Source: Gracilibacillus dipsosauri
GTDB lineage: Bacteria; Bacillota; Bacilli; Bacillales; Amphibacillaceae
Reading direction: 5' to 3'
Assembly: GCF_003176895.1 (NCBI RefSeq)
Contig: NZ_QGTD01000005.1
Span: forward strand, 186,001 to 250,000
DNA: 64,000 nucleotides
This document shows positions 44,498-53,785 of this stretch, one piece after another (the stretch's first letter is position 1; each line of letters begins with the position of its first letter). The position numbers and the translations under genes are program-made. The notes below the pieces were generated by a model. The model was given only the letters and a program-made list of their open reading frames with translations, made no database searches and was not told the origin of the DNA.

Positions 44498-44509
44498 TCC
44501 ACACACCTC

Positions 44510-45472
44510 CTAGTAAAGTCCGCCTTGGCCCATTTTTTTAGAAAAGGAATTCGCTGCGATCAAAAAGATAAAACTAATAATTGTTTTAAAGATCCCAGCT
44601 GCAGTCGCTAGCGAAAAATTAAACATCGATATCCCATACTTGATAACAAAAACATCGATATTCTCGGAATACTCCACGTTCATTCCATTTCCTAATAGGT
44701 ATTGTGGCTCAAAACCTGATTCCAAAATATATCCAATATTCATAATTAATAAGACAACAATAACGGACTTCATTCCAGGAATAGTAATATGACGAATTCT
44801 TTGCAAACGAGAGGCACCGTCTATTTTGGCAGCTTCATATTGTTCTTGATCTATCATCGAAATTGCTGCCAAGTAAATAATCGCATTCCACCCTACATTC
44901 TTCCATGTTTCAGCAGCACCTAAGATTCCCCAAAAGTATTCCCCTACTCCCAGCCATAAAATGTCTTCCTTTATAAGTCCTAAACTAGTTAACAGGTCAT
45001 TAAAGATTCCATCTATGGATAATACGGAAGATACTAATGCAGCCGCTACAACCCAAGACAAAAAGTGTGGTAAATAACTAATCGTCTGGACCACTCGTTT
45101 AAATTTAATATTTGATAATTCGTTTAATAGAATCGCTAAACCAATGGCTGTTACAAACCCGAGTACTAAATTAATAATACTTTGAGCCAATGTGTTACGA
45201 AGTACCCCTAGAAATCTATCGTCAGTGAACAAAAACAGAAAATGCTTGAAAGCGACCCATTCCTGTTCGGAAAAACGAAGAGCTGGCTTAAAGTCTTGAA
45301 AGGCCATAGTCCAGCCCCAAATCGGTAAATATTTAAATATAATGACCCATATGACAAATGGTATGGTCATTAATAAAAGGGTTTGCTGTTGTTTACATTT
45401 ACGTAAAAAAGCCTTTAAACCTTTTTCTTTCTTTGGAGTAAGTAGTACATCGGACGTTGTTTCTGATTGCAA
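44510..45472 (-). CDS. ABC transporter permease (LplB-type), probable xylo-oligosaccharide importer
   Basis: 320 residues, six membrane helices, EAA loop YEAAKIDGASRL near residues 216-227. TTG start at 45472 with AAGGGGG about eight bases upstream; no in-frame ATG precedes the first helix closely. The binding protein is encoded 82 bp upstream, with a stem-loop (45517-45544) in the gap. Counterpart of XynF in the Geobacillus XynDC-XynEFG system. Confidence 0.9.
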   Translation of the reverse strand: MQSETTSDVLLTPKKEKGLKAFLRKCKQQQTLLLMTIPFVIWVIIFKYLPIWGWTMAFQDFKPALRFSEQEWVAFKHFLFLFTDDRFLGVLRNTLAQSIINLVLGFVTAIGLAILLNELSNIKFKRVVQTISYLPHFLSWVVAAALVSSVLSIDGIFNDLLTSLGLIKEDILWLGVGEYFWGILGAAETWKNVGWNAIIYLAAISMIDQEQYEAAKIDGASRLQRIRHITIPGMKSVIVVLLIMNIGYILESGFEPQYLLGNGMNVEYSENIDVFVIKYGISMFNFSLATAAGIFKTIISFIFLIAANSFSKKMGQGGLY

Positions 45473-45516
45473 GATTAATCCCCCTTTGCATAGCTAATAT
45501 GTTGGATATGGAAAAA

Positions 45517-45544
45517 GGAGAAGGCTGCAATAAGTCAGCCCTCC
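45517..45544 (-). terminator. Stem-loop between binding-protein and permease genes
   Basis: GGAG..GGCTG pairs with CAGCC..CTCC around an 8-nt loop. No T-run; probably protects the upstream binding-protein message and lowers permease expression. Confidence 0.5.
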
Positions 45545-45554
45545 GCTTTCGAAA

Positions 45555-47234
45555 TTATTCGACACTCTCTACAAGCTCTACTTTTCTTTTTACCGAATCA
45601 GTAATTACTTTTTCATACTCTTCAGCAGGCAATTGAGAAAATTCTTTCTTATATGTTTCCCACATCGCATCAAAATCACCTGGCTCTGCGAAAATCATTT
45701 CAGGGAAAGCTTTCAACATTAAATCATTTGCCTGTTGTTCATAGAGAGCTGCCTGGGAACCAGTTTCTATCGGTGTATCCCATGCTGGGAACCAAGGTCT
45801 TGAATCAGGCTCAGAGAAATGCTCTGTGAATGTTTCAATTCCATATGCATTCAAGAATTCTTTGTCTCCTTCATCATAGCTTAAAGTAGCTACTTCCGGC
45901 TGACGGCCTGGCTCAACCGCATTTCCATCATCAAATTCACCACTCATTCTTGGCCATCCCCATTCAAAATAAGTAAAGCCAAATTCCTCTCTATAATCTG
46001 TTTTTGATGTTTGTTCAATTTGCTCCTCTGTTCGGTAATAGCGCCCATTCTCATCAATCTCATAATGCTCTCCTTCTATTCCCCACATAATCAATTTTTG
46101 GGTTTCGATTTTCGCAATATGATCTAAATATTTAATGATTCTTATTTGATCTTCTTCAGGTGTACCGGTAGTAATACCCATTCCAGGGGACGCAACATAT
46201 GCTACTGGATCCAAATATTGATCTTTTACGCCTTCATCAAATACGATAGGGAATCCCATATAATCATTGTAATAATCTTCATCCTCGCCTAACGCGTTAG
46301 TGGATTGACTTACTTGCCAGCCATAATCGAAAAATCCAAGCACTCTTCCAGAGGTTATTTTTGCTAAATATTCATCATAGTTTTGCGTAAAAGCTTCTTG
46401 GTCGAACAATCCTTTATTGTTAATTTCATTTAATTTCTTTAGCCATTCCTTTGTCATATCTTTATCGTTATAAACGGTTGCCTCGAGAGAATCCATATCA
46501 ACCGTTACCCCTCCGTCATTTGGGAAACCAGCTAAATGCATTGGTTGATTCGTTAATGCAAAAAATCGCCAATCATGAGTTAATGCTGTAAATCCGATAG
46601 TATCGGCACCATCTATCTTCGGGTGCTTTGCAGCATATTCTTCGATAATACCGAAATAATCCTCTAACGTTTTAGGCTGTGGATAGTCTAATTCCTTTAA
46701 TACAGAACGTTTAATCCACCAAGCTCCTTGATTCAGATTAGCAGGTTTAGCATAACCGTGAGGAGCACCTGAAGAAATCAAGTAAATATTCCCATCCTCA
46801 CGCTTCATTAATTCCCAGTATGGCTTATACATTTCATAGAGGTTTGGGGCATGTTCTTTAATAAGATCATTTAATGGCACAAAGCCTCCTGCATCTATAA
46901 CAGCATCTGTTGACTGCTCTGCATTTAACAATTCTGGATACTCACCACTTGCAATCATTGTTCCTATCTTTTGATTAACGTCACCAACGATGTGCTCGAT
47001 ATCAAAATTGACACTTGTTTCTTCCTCGAACATTTTCCCTAAGGTTGTTTCCGATGTATTAATATCTGTTCCTGGTCCAGAAGCATCAAAAAAGTCATAC
47101 GTAAATACTTCGCCATCTGAATTTTCATCACCATCATCATTCGTATTACTTGATGGATTATCATTATTACATCCTGCAAGCATAAGCATAGTGACTAATA
47201 AAAAAACTATAAAATAAACCCACCTCTTTAACAT
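45555..47234 (-). CDS. ABC transporter binding lipoprotein, probable xylo-oligosaccharide-binding (LplA-type)
   Basis: 559 residues. Lipobox LMLAGC with Cys22, an Asn/Asp-rich linker, LplA-class binding domain. Encoded downstream of a YesMN-type pair and upstream of its permeases, the order of the Geobacillus xynDC-xynEFG xylo-oligosaccharide system; the neighbouring GH8 exo-oligoxylanase and xyl genes support that substrate. A cre-like sequence with one central mismatch (TGTAAGCACTTTCA, 47266-47279) lies in its upstream gap. ATG start. Confidence 0.88.
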   Translation of the reverse strand: MLKRWVYFIVFLLVTMLMLAGCNNDNPSSNTNDDGDENSDGEVFTYDFFDASGPGTDINTSETTLGKMFEEETSVNFDIEHIVGDVNQKIGTMIASGEYPELLNAEQSTDAVIDAGGFVPLNDLIKEHAPNLYEMYKPYWELMKREDGNIYLISSGAPHGYAKPANLNQGAWWIKRSVLKELDYPQPKTLEDYFGIIEEYAAKHPKIDGADTIGFTALTHDWRFFALTNQPMHLAGFPNDGGVTVDMDSLEATVYNDKDMTKEWLKKLNEINNKGLFDQEAFTQNYDEYLAKITSGRVLGFFDYGWQVSQSTNALGEDEDYYNDYMGFPIVFDEGVKDQYLDPVAYVASPGMGITTGTPEEDQIRIIKYLDHIAKIETQKLIMWGIEGEHYEIDENGRYYRTEEQIEQTSKTDYREEFGFTYFEWGWPRMSGEFDDGNAVEPGRQPEVATLSYDEGDKEFLNAYGIETFTEHFSEPDSRPWFPAWDTPIETGSQAALYEQQANDLMLKAFPEMIFAEPGDFDAMWETYKKEFSQLPAEEYEKVITDSVKRKVELVESVE

Positions 47235-47368
47235 AACTAATTACCCCTTTCACTTTTTATTTTTCTGTAAGCACTTTCATTTTAGCGTTTTATCAGTTCT
47301 TTTATCACCCATAAAAGTTTAGAAAATACTTTGAAAATTATAGATGTCCATCATTGACCTTCCAAAAT

Positions 47369-47404
47369 ATGCGTATCCCTTGATTAAAATCAAAGAATAC
47401 GCAT
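47369..47404 (-). terminator. Stem-loop between the two-component genes and the importer
   Basis: Outer arms ATGCGTAT / ATACGCAT with an inner stem TTGAT / ATCAA, placed 13 bp after the histidine kinase stop. Only a short T-rich stretch follows. It probably separates low-level regulator mRNA from the highly expressed importer. Confidence 0.6.
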
Positions 47405-47416
47405 GATGGATTAGAA

Positions 47417-49165
47417 TTACTCTCGATCGGCTTGTCGAAATAAAGGAATCGATAATTTAATTTTGGTTCCATGTTGATAGCTACTTTCCAAGGAGAAATC
47501 AAATCGTTCACCATAGTAAAATTTTAAGCGCTGGTAAACATTTTTGATCCCAATGCTGTCACCAGTAATCTCTTCTTCTGTTAATGATTGAATAATTGCT
47601 CTGTATTTCCCTTCTTTTATCCCAATTCCAGTATCACTGACCATACACGTTAACAAATCCTTATCAAGGTGAAAAGAAATATCAATCTTCCCTTTTTCCT
47701 TTACAGGTTCTATCCCATGAATACTAGCATTTTCCACGAACGGGATGATTATCATATGAGGAATCATCATATTCTCTACTTCCTCCGGTAGATATATCGA
47801 ATAACTCATCTTATCTCCGAAACGGTATTGTTGAATGTTAAGAAAGGATTCAATTAATTGCACCTCTTCCTTCACTAGCACCCAATCTCTTCCCCAAGTA
47901 AACGAATTCCGAAGTAGCTGCGCCAGATTTTGGATGATGGACGCTGTCTCGTTTTCTTCTTTTAGAACACTCCGCATCCGAATTGTTTCCAAAACATTAA
48001 ACAAAAAGTGGGGATTGATTTGGCTTTGAAGTGCCTTTAATTGTGCTTCTTTTTTTTGTAACTCTACATCCTTCTTTTGAATCGTGACAAGATAGACATC
48101 TTGGATTAAGTCCTTGATCTTCAATGCCATTCGATTATATTCCGTTGTCAGGACTCCAATCTCATCTTTATATTCTTCTCCTTTGATAATTTCAAAGTTT
48201 TGGTTTTTCATCTGGCGCATTTTTTTCAAGATTTTATTTAGACGAAGATGAATATTTCCCGTCATATATATGATAAACATCGAAGGAATGATGAAATTCC
48301 AAATAGCAAGGTAAAGAATAAAGAATCGAGATTCTCGAACCTGGTCGATCAGGTTATTTTCTGATAAGACTCCTACTAATGTCCAGTTATTTAAATATTG
48401 AGTGTGGTATTGATTGCGTATGATCGTTGCCCTGTCAGATATCGCTACATCTTCAAAAAGCAAAGATTGATCCTCCCATTCAATGCCCGAATCATTAGAG
48501 TATTCAATAATACCATTGTCATTGATTAGATAAAGATTTCCTTCAAATGTCGCATTGTTTAAAATAAGTTCAATAAAGCTCTGATTGAGATGTACCATTA
48601 TAATATTTTCGTACTGGGAATCCTTTGTGTTTTGATCACGAACGACAGCAAAATGATCTCTTTTTCCTTCTTTCATAATCGTTGTGACAGCAGGATAGTG
48701 CTTTCGTTTCTCATTAGTAAAGGTATACCAATAGGATTTTTCCACTGAGGGGTCAATCGCAAATATCCCTCCAGCAGTAATAACAGAGGAATTATCTGTA
48801 TATAGATGAATAGATCGAATAGTAGAATATACTGGAGAATATTTATTAATATCTCGAAAGTATTTATTATAGGCATGGATAAAACCTATCGGACTCTCAT
48901 AATCCTGGCTTAACAATTCCGATACGTATGGATCAGAATACAAGATGGATGCAACTCCTGCTGCATCCTCCACTCCTTGTTTAAAGCTATTAAAAATTTG
49001 AGTTAATGCTAACTCGTTATCTTGTCTTTTCTGCTCTTTTACGTTCTCTGAAGTAACATAGTAAAAGATAATATTCGTCAGTACAATTGGTAGAAATACA
49101 GAAATAAAATAGATCATAAGTAATTTATTGCGTATCTTAATATTATTAAAGTGTAAATCCTTCAT
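47417..49165 (-). CDS. Sensor histidine kinase (YesM / XynD-like)
   Basis: 582 residues. Membrane helices at about 15-37 and 300-320 flank an extracellular sensor of ~260 residues. HAMP follows, then the kinase core with His in QINPHFLFNVLETIR and ATPase motifs NASIHGIE, DTGIGIKEG and GIKNVYQR. Expected to sense xylo-oligosaccharides and phosphorylate the regulator encoded immediately upstream (4-bp overlap, ATGA). The pair precedes the importer it probably controls. Confidence 0.93.
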   Translation of the reverse strand: MKDLHFNNIKIRNKLLMIYFISVFLPIVLTNIIFYYVTSENVKEQKRQDNELALTQIFNSFKQGVEDAAGVASILYSDPYVSELLSQDYESPIGFIHAYNKYFRDINKYSPVYSTIRSIHLYTDNSSVITAGGIFAIDPSVEKSYWYTFTNEKRKHYPAVTTIMKEGKRDHFAVVRDQNTKDSQYENIIMVHLNQSFIELILNNATFEGNLYLINDNGIIEYSNDSGIEWEDQSLLFEDVAISDRATIIRNQYHTQYLNNWTLVGVLSENNLIDQVRESRFFILYLAIWNFIIPSMFIIYMTGNIHLRLNKILKKMRQMKNQNFEIIKGEEYKDEIGVLTTEYNRMALKIKDLIQDVYLVTIQKKDVELQKKEAQLKALQSQINPHFLFNVLETIRMRSVLKEENETASIIQNLAQLLRNSFTWGRDWVLVKEEVQLIESFLNIQQYRFGDKMSYSIYLPEEVENMMIPHMIIIPFVENASIHGIEPVKEKGKIDISFHLDKDLLTCMVSDTGIGIKEGKYRAIIQSLTEEEITGDSIGIKNVYQRLKFYYGERFDFSLESSYQHGTKIKLSIPLFRQADRE

Positions 49166-50709
49166 TTCATTCCTCTTGTAATAATGAATTTTCTGTATTG
49201 TGAAGGTGTTTTTCCGGCCATTTTTTCGAATTGGGTAACAAAATAATCCGAATTATTAAATCCCACTTTTTCTGCAATTTCATACACTCTCATATCTGTC
49301 TGTCGCAATAATTTTTTGGCTTCGTCTATTCGAAGCTTTAAAAGAAAGTCTTTAAAATAAACTCCATACGTTTTTTTAAATAATTGCCCCATATACACAG
49401 GATTCATATAAAATTTATTAGCAATACTCTTTAATGTGAGCTCCTGATCAAAATGGGTAGAAATATATTTTTTTATTTCATGAATGGTTGCATGAACATT
49501 GTTTTGATAACATGAACAGAGGGTTTTCGAGCTCTCTACTAGAAAGTCGGTTACTAAGGATTGTAATTGAATAGCAGTAAGTGGCACACGTTCCCATTCT
49601 ATTATTTGTTTAACATTAGAAATTCGTTGCTCTTCTCCTAATGAACCGCGAAGTAAGTCAAGTACATCGTGAATGACTCGGTTAATGACATGATGAATCG
49701 CATCTGCAGTCATTCGTTTTTTATTAAATAACGCCATCATTTCTTTCACCGCTTCTTTGATTCCATCCATATGATGTTCTTCGATTAATTCACGTAATTT
49801 AGTATAGAATGCTGCCTCTAAGTCTTCATTATAGATGGGTAAATGCTGAAGCTTTTGATATAGGAAGATATTGGTATGTAGGTCGATATATTTGTATTGG
49901 ATCGTCTGATTGACAGATTGAAAGGATTTTTTTATCTCAGATAATTGCTTGATGGTTATGCCTACATAGATAAAAATCCCATCCATATCTAAGAAATGAT
50001 AAAGATTATCTATAAATGTTTGAAGTTCTATATCATTTCTCGTTAGAAATAGATCTGTTATACAAAGAAAATATTTTCCTGGGCTTAACTCAAACAATGC
50101 GGTACTTTCACTATAGGTGTATTGTTCTAAAAATCCATCGGTTTTTGTATAAATGTGATAGGCATCCTTATTTATACCATTCACTTCTATAATAATTGCC
50201 GTGAATTGATTAGCATGACAAAACATTAAATGTTGTGAATCAGATGTTAACAAATTATCCTGCTCTTGAAGTAGCCCTTTCACTAATGTAACCGTTAACA
50301 TTTTTTCTTTATATTTTTTAGTCCTTTTTTCCGTTTCCAGCTTTGTTACGACTTTCTTTAGTGTTTGCTGGATTTCTTCATGATCTATTGGCTTTAGAAT
50401 AAAATCCTGAACTCCGTAGCGTAATGCTTTTTGTGCATATTTAAAGTCATTGTAACCACTGATCACAATGAAATATGGTGTTGTTGAAAGCTTCTCATTT
50501 AAACTTTCTATTAAATCTAATCCATCTATTACAGGCATCCGGATATCTGTTATTACGAGATCTGGTGGTTCGATCATTATTTGCTCTAAAGCATCCTCCC
50601 CATTCGCTGCATCCCCACAAATGGAAAATCCATAATATTGCCAATCAACTAATTTCATCATTCCTTTTCGAACGTAATGATCATCATCGACTAAAAATAC
50701 TTTATACAT
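49162..50709 (-). CDS. AraC-type response regulator (YesN / XynC-like)
   Basis: 515 residues. Receiver domain with DDD at 8-10, phosphoacceptor Asp55 (ITDIRMPVIDG) and Lys in FILKPIDHEE near 105. A long middle region follows, then a C-terminal AraC domain with two helix-turn-helix units (LTLKSIANKFYMNPVYMG and MRVYEIAEKVGFNNSDYF). It likely activates the importer downstream and perhaps the divergent GH8 gene. First gene of the operon. Confidence 0.93.
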   Translation of the reverse strand: MYKVFLVDDDHYVRKGMMKLVDWQYYGFSICGDAANGEDALEQIMIEPPDLVITDIRMPVIDGLDLIESLNEKLSTTPYFIVISGYNDFKYAQKALRYGVQDFILKPIDHEEIQQTLKKVVTKLETEKRTKKYKEKMLTVTLVKGLLQEQDNLLTSDSQHLMFCHANQFTAIIIEVNGINKDAYHIYTKTDGFLEQYTYSESTALFELSPGKYFLCITDLFLTRNDIELQTFIDNLYHFLDMDGIFIYVGITIKQLSEIKKSFQSVNQTIQYKYIDLHTNIFLYQKLQHLPIYNEDLEAAFYTKLRELIEEHHMDGIKEAVKEMMALFNKKRMTADAIHHVINRVIHDVLDLLRGSLGEEQRISNVKQIIEWERVPLTAIQLQSLVTDFLVESSKTLCSCYQNNVHATIHEIKKYISTHFDQELTLKSIANKFYMNPVYMGQLFKKTYGVYFKDFLLKLRIDEAKKLLRQTDMRVYEIAEKVGFNNSDYFVTQFEKMAGKTPSQYRKFIITRGMK

Positions 50710-50947
50710 CTATTTCTCCCCTTTCTTTCATTAAACAAACATTCCAATTAATTGTGAGGAAAGTAAATCTTTCCAACCGTTTAATCGACATGGAAGGCTA
50801 CCATTCGTAGGAATGAATGACCAAACAAAGGAAAGTATCCTTGATACCATATGTTCTTGCTATAAGAGGAGGTATCATCAACTATTATCGTTCCCTCAAA
50901 ATATGAACTCCACCTCCCGTAAAAGATTTTTAATTAAATTTCACTTT

Positions 50948-50983
50948 GTTCATTCATTGAACGTACTTATTATAGTATACTAT
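50948..50983. promoter_or_regulatory. Divergent regulatory region between response regulator and GH8
   Basis: Two palindromes: GTTCA-TTCAT-TGAAC (50948-50962) and a perfect 12-bp ATAGTATACTAT (50972-50983). A plus-strand promoter TTGTTC-16 bp-TATTAT overlaps the first, and a TATAAT on the minus strand overlaps the second. They are candidate sites for the response regulator or another factor. The rest of the 337-bp gap 50710-51046 shows nothing else I recognise. Confidence 0.4.
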
Positions 50984-51046
50984 GAGAAATAGGAAAATAA
51001 CAAATTAATTTTAGCTTAATAGACCAAATAGAAAAGGAGTTTTCAT

Positions 51047-52180
51047 ATGACGAAAAAAGCAGCATTTATCACAGGAAATTATCGCAATCTACTACATGAA
51101 TATGGGTATTCTCAAAAAGAAATAGACGAAAAATTAAAAAATACGTGGAAGCAATTATTCTCAGCAGATCATCCTGAAACTCAAATCTACTATCCAGTAG
51201 GAGAGGATCTTGGTTACATGCTAGATACCGGCAATAATGATGTCCGAACAGAAGGAATGTCTTATGGAATGATGATGGCTGTTCAAATGGATGATAAGGA
51301 AATATTTGATCGCTTATGGAAATGGTCCAAAACCTATATGTATATGGATGAAGGAGAAAATACGGGATACTTCGCTTGGTCCTGTGCACCTGATGGTACT
51401 AAAAATGCCCTAGGGCCAGCTCCAGATGGGGAAGAATATTTTGCCATGGCGTTATTTTTTGCTTCTAATCGCTGGGGAGATGGCGACTATCCATTTAATT
51501 ATAATCAACAAGCAAGGGATATCTTACATTCCTGCTTACATAAAGGGGAGAACAATGATGGCTATCCAATGTGGAATCCTGATAATAAATTGATAAAGTT
51601 TGTTCCGAGTGTAGAATTTTCAGATCCTTCTTATCATTTACCACACTTTTATGAGTTATTTGCTTTATGGAGTAATGAAGAGGATCGTCCCTTTTGGAAG
51701 GGGGCAGCAATAGAAAGCCGCAAGTATATCGCCAAATCTGCTCATCCTATTACAGGTCTGGCTCCTGAATATGCATTTTATGATGGTCAACCCAATCATG
51801 TGAGAGGCTTTGGACACTTTTTTAGTGATTCCTATCGAGTTGCTTGTAATATTGCTATTGATTATGAATGGTTTCATGATAACGCATGTCCGATAGTTGT
51901 AAATGATAAAATTCAAAGTTTTTTTGCAAATGTAGATCCTGATAATTTCCGGAGGTATAAAGTTGATGGAGAGCCTTTTGAGGAGAAGGCTTTACACCCT
52001 ATAGGTCTCCTTGCTACAAATGCCATGGCATCCCTTGCAACACACGGGGAAAACGCTAAGAAGTGTGTAGAATTATTCTGGAACACACCAGTTAGAACCG
52101 GGAATAGACGATATTATGATAATTGTTTATATTTCTTTAGCTTATTAGCTTTAAGCGGAAATTATAGAATTTGGAAATAA
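51047..52180 (+). CDS. GH8 reducing-end xylose-releasing exo-oligoxylanase
   Basis: 377 residues, cytoplasmic. Very close in pattern to Bacillus halodurans Rex (BH2105): VRTEGMSYGMMMAV with acid Glu69, GPAPDGEEYFA with Asp127, and SDSYRVACNIAIDYEW with base Asp261. It releases xylose from the reducing end of xylo-oligosaccharides of three or more units with inversion. ATG start with AAAAGGAG. It is on the plus strand, divergent from the two-component operon and convergent with xylB, with a shared terminator at 52186-52215. It completes intracellular breakdown of the imported oligomers. Confidence 0.93.
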   Translation: MTKKAAFITGNYRNLLHEYGYSQKEIDEKLKNTWKQLFSADHPETQIYYPVGEDLGYMLDTGNNDVRTEGMSYGMMMAVQMDDKEIFDRLWKWSKTYMYMDEGENTGYFAWSCAPDGTKNALGPAPDGEEYFAMALFFASNRWGDGDYPFNYNQQARDILHSCLHKGENNDGYPMWNPDNKLIKFVPSVEFSDPSYHLPHFYELFALWSNEEDRPFWKGAAIESRKYIAKSAHPITGLAPEYAFYDGQPNHVRGFGHFFSDSYRVACNIAIDYEWFHDNACPIVVNDKIQSFFANVDPDNFRRYKVDGEPFEEKALHPIGLLATNAMASLATHGENAKKCVELFWNTPVRTGNRRYYDNCLYFFSLLALSGNYRIWK

Positions 52181-52185
52181 ATAGG

Positions 52186-52215
52186 GAAGGAAGTGAGCAA
52201 GACTCCTCACTTCCT
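52186..52215. terminator. Bidirectional terminator between GH8 and xylB
   Basis: Perfect 11-bp arms AAGGAAGTGAG / CTCACTTCCTT with an 8-nt loop between convergent genes. Confidence 0.75.
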
Positions 52216-52219
52216 TTGA

Positions 52220-53719
52220 TTATTTCCTAAATTCCATTAAATTTTGATTTAATTCTGTAGTCTGTTTGTACACATCACGATATAGCTTAAACAACGATTG
52301 ATATTTGTCTACATTTTCAGGAATTGGTTGATACGTTTCTGCATCCTCTAAGAACTGATCTGCACACTCCTTTAAAGAAGCGAACCATCCAGAACCATAT
52401 GCGGCCAGCATTGCAGCACCCATCCCTGGTCCTTGCTCACTCTTTAATTTTACGATTTGGGCATTAAAAATATCTGCCTGCATTTGTAACCAATCTTTAT
52501 TCTTAGCTCCACCACCAATGGAATAAATCGTATCAATCTGCTTACCATTTTCTCTAAAAATAGCTATAGATTCATTTAAGGAAAAAGTAATCCCCTCTAA
52601 GACTGCACGTGTAAAGTCCTTTATCGTATGTGAGCTATCCATTCCAATAAAGCTTGCACGAATTTGGGAATCCGCGTGAGGGGTTCGCTCTCCAACTAGG
52701 TAGGGTGTAAACAACAAGCCATTGGATCCAACTGGGACATTGCCGATCCCATCAAGTAATTCATTAAAATCCTGTTCTTTGGCAAAGGTATTTTTAAACC
52801 ATGTTAAACTATGTCCGGCAGATAGGGTTACCCCCATCGCATAGAAGGCATTTTCCTCTCCATGATTAAAATAATGAACCTTACCTTTATAGTCTTTATC
52901 ACCTGTAGGTTCATAGGATAGCACGACACCTGATGTACCGATACTAGCAAACGTTTTTCCTTCTGATAAGATACCTGATCCTATTGCGCCACAGGCATTG
53001 TCAGCTCCACCTGCAAATACATCGGTAGTATCAGAAAGCCCTGTTTGTTCTGCTATTTCTTTTGTGATTTTTCCAACATTCTCATGTGAGTCGACAAGAG
53101 CTGGACAAATCGAAACATTAAGACCTAACAGCTCACAGATTTCTTTACTCCATTCCTTCTGTTCAATGTCTAGGAGGCTAGTTCCTGCAGCATCGGAGTA
53201 ATCCATATGTAAGGCACCTGTTAAACGATAACGAACATAGTCTTTTGGAAGCACAAAGGTCGAGACATTAGCAAATACTTCTGGTTCATGCTCTTTTACC
53301 CATAAAATTTTTGGTAAAGTAAAACCTTCTAAGGCTAGGTTTTTCGTAATCTCGATAAATCTTTCTTTTCCTACCTTTTCGTAAATTTCCTGACATTGCG
53401 CTGTTGTTCTAGTATCATTCCAGAGAATTGCGTTACGTAATACTTCCTTTCTATCATTAAGTAAAACAAGTCCATGCATTTGTCCTGAAAAACTAAGTCC
53501 TTCAATCGAAGAGGCATCACCATTCCATTCCGTAACAAGCTGCTTTAATCCAGCAACGGTCTGTCTTACCCAGTCTTCTGGATTTTGCTCGGAATAGCCT
53601 GTCTTCTCTTGAATCAATGGATAGTCCTTTGACACTTCCTTCACTACTTCACCAGATTTGTTTACTAATAACAGTTTTACAGCACTTGTTCCCAAATCCA
53701 CACCAATGACATAGCTCAT
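52220..53719 (-). CDS. xylB: Xylulokinase
   Basis: 499 residues, FGGY kinase family. IGVDLGTSAVKLLLV at residues 4-18 (ATP phosphate loop), SGQMHGLVLL around 79-88, ADNACGAIGSG near residue 243 and GGGAKNKDWLQMQADI near residue 402, the xylulokinase landmarks. Converts D-xylulose to xylulose-5-phosphate. Encoded 66 bp downstream of xylA with a stem-loop between them (53746-53773). ATG start with GAGGTGAG. Confidence 0.96.
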   Translation of the reverse strand: MSYVIGVDLGTSAVKLLLVNKSGEVVKEVSKDYPLIQEKTGYSEQNPEDWVRQTVAGLKQLVTEWNGDASSIEGLSFSGQMHGLVLLNDRKEVLRNAILWNDTRTTAQCQEIYEKVGKERFIEITKNLALEGFTLPKILWVKEHEPEVFANVSTFVLPKDYVRYRLTGALHMDYSDAAGTSLLDIEQKEWSKEICELLGLNVSICPALVDSHENVGKITKEIAEQTGLSDTTDVFAGGADNACGAIGSGILSEGKTFASIGTSGVVLSYEPTGDKDYKGKVHYFNHGEENAFYAMGVTLSAGHSLTWFKNTFAKEQDFNELLDGIGNVPVGSNGLLFTPYLVGERTPHADSQIRASFIGMDSSHTIKDFTRAVLEGITFSLNESIAIFRENGKQIDTIYSIGGGAKNKDWLQMQADIFNAQIVKLKSEQGPGMGAAMLAAYGSGWFASLKECADQFLEDAETYQPIPENVDKYQSLFKLYRDVYKQTTELNQNLMEFRK

Positions 53720-53745
53720 TTTCTCACCTCTTTTTCCATGTATAT

Positions 53746-53773
53746 AGAAGACTTAGCGATCGCCAAGTCTTCT
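53746..53773 (-). terminator. Intercistronic stem-loop xylA-xylB
   Basis: Arms AGAAGACTT / AAGTCTTCT around GCGATCGC. No T-run; likely an mRNA-processing element that uncouples xylA and xylB levels. Confidence 0.55.
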
Positions 53774-53785
53774 AATTCTTCATCC

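Noticed and set aside
50475-50810. 111-codon plus-strand frame opposite the response regulator
   Set aside because: Shadow of the receiver domain, which has all its conserved residues on the other strand.
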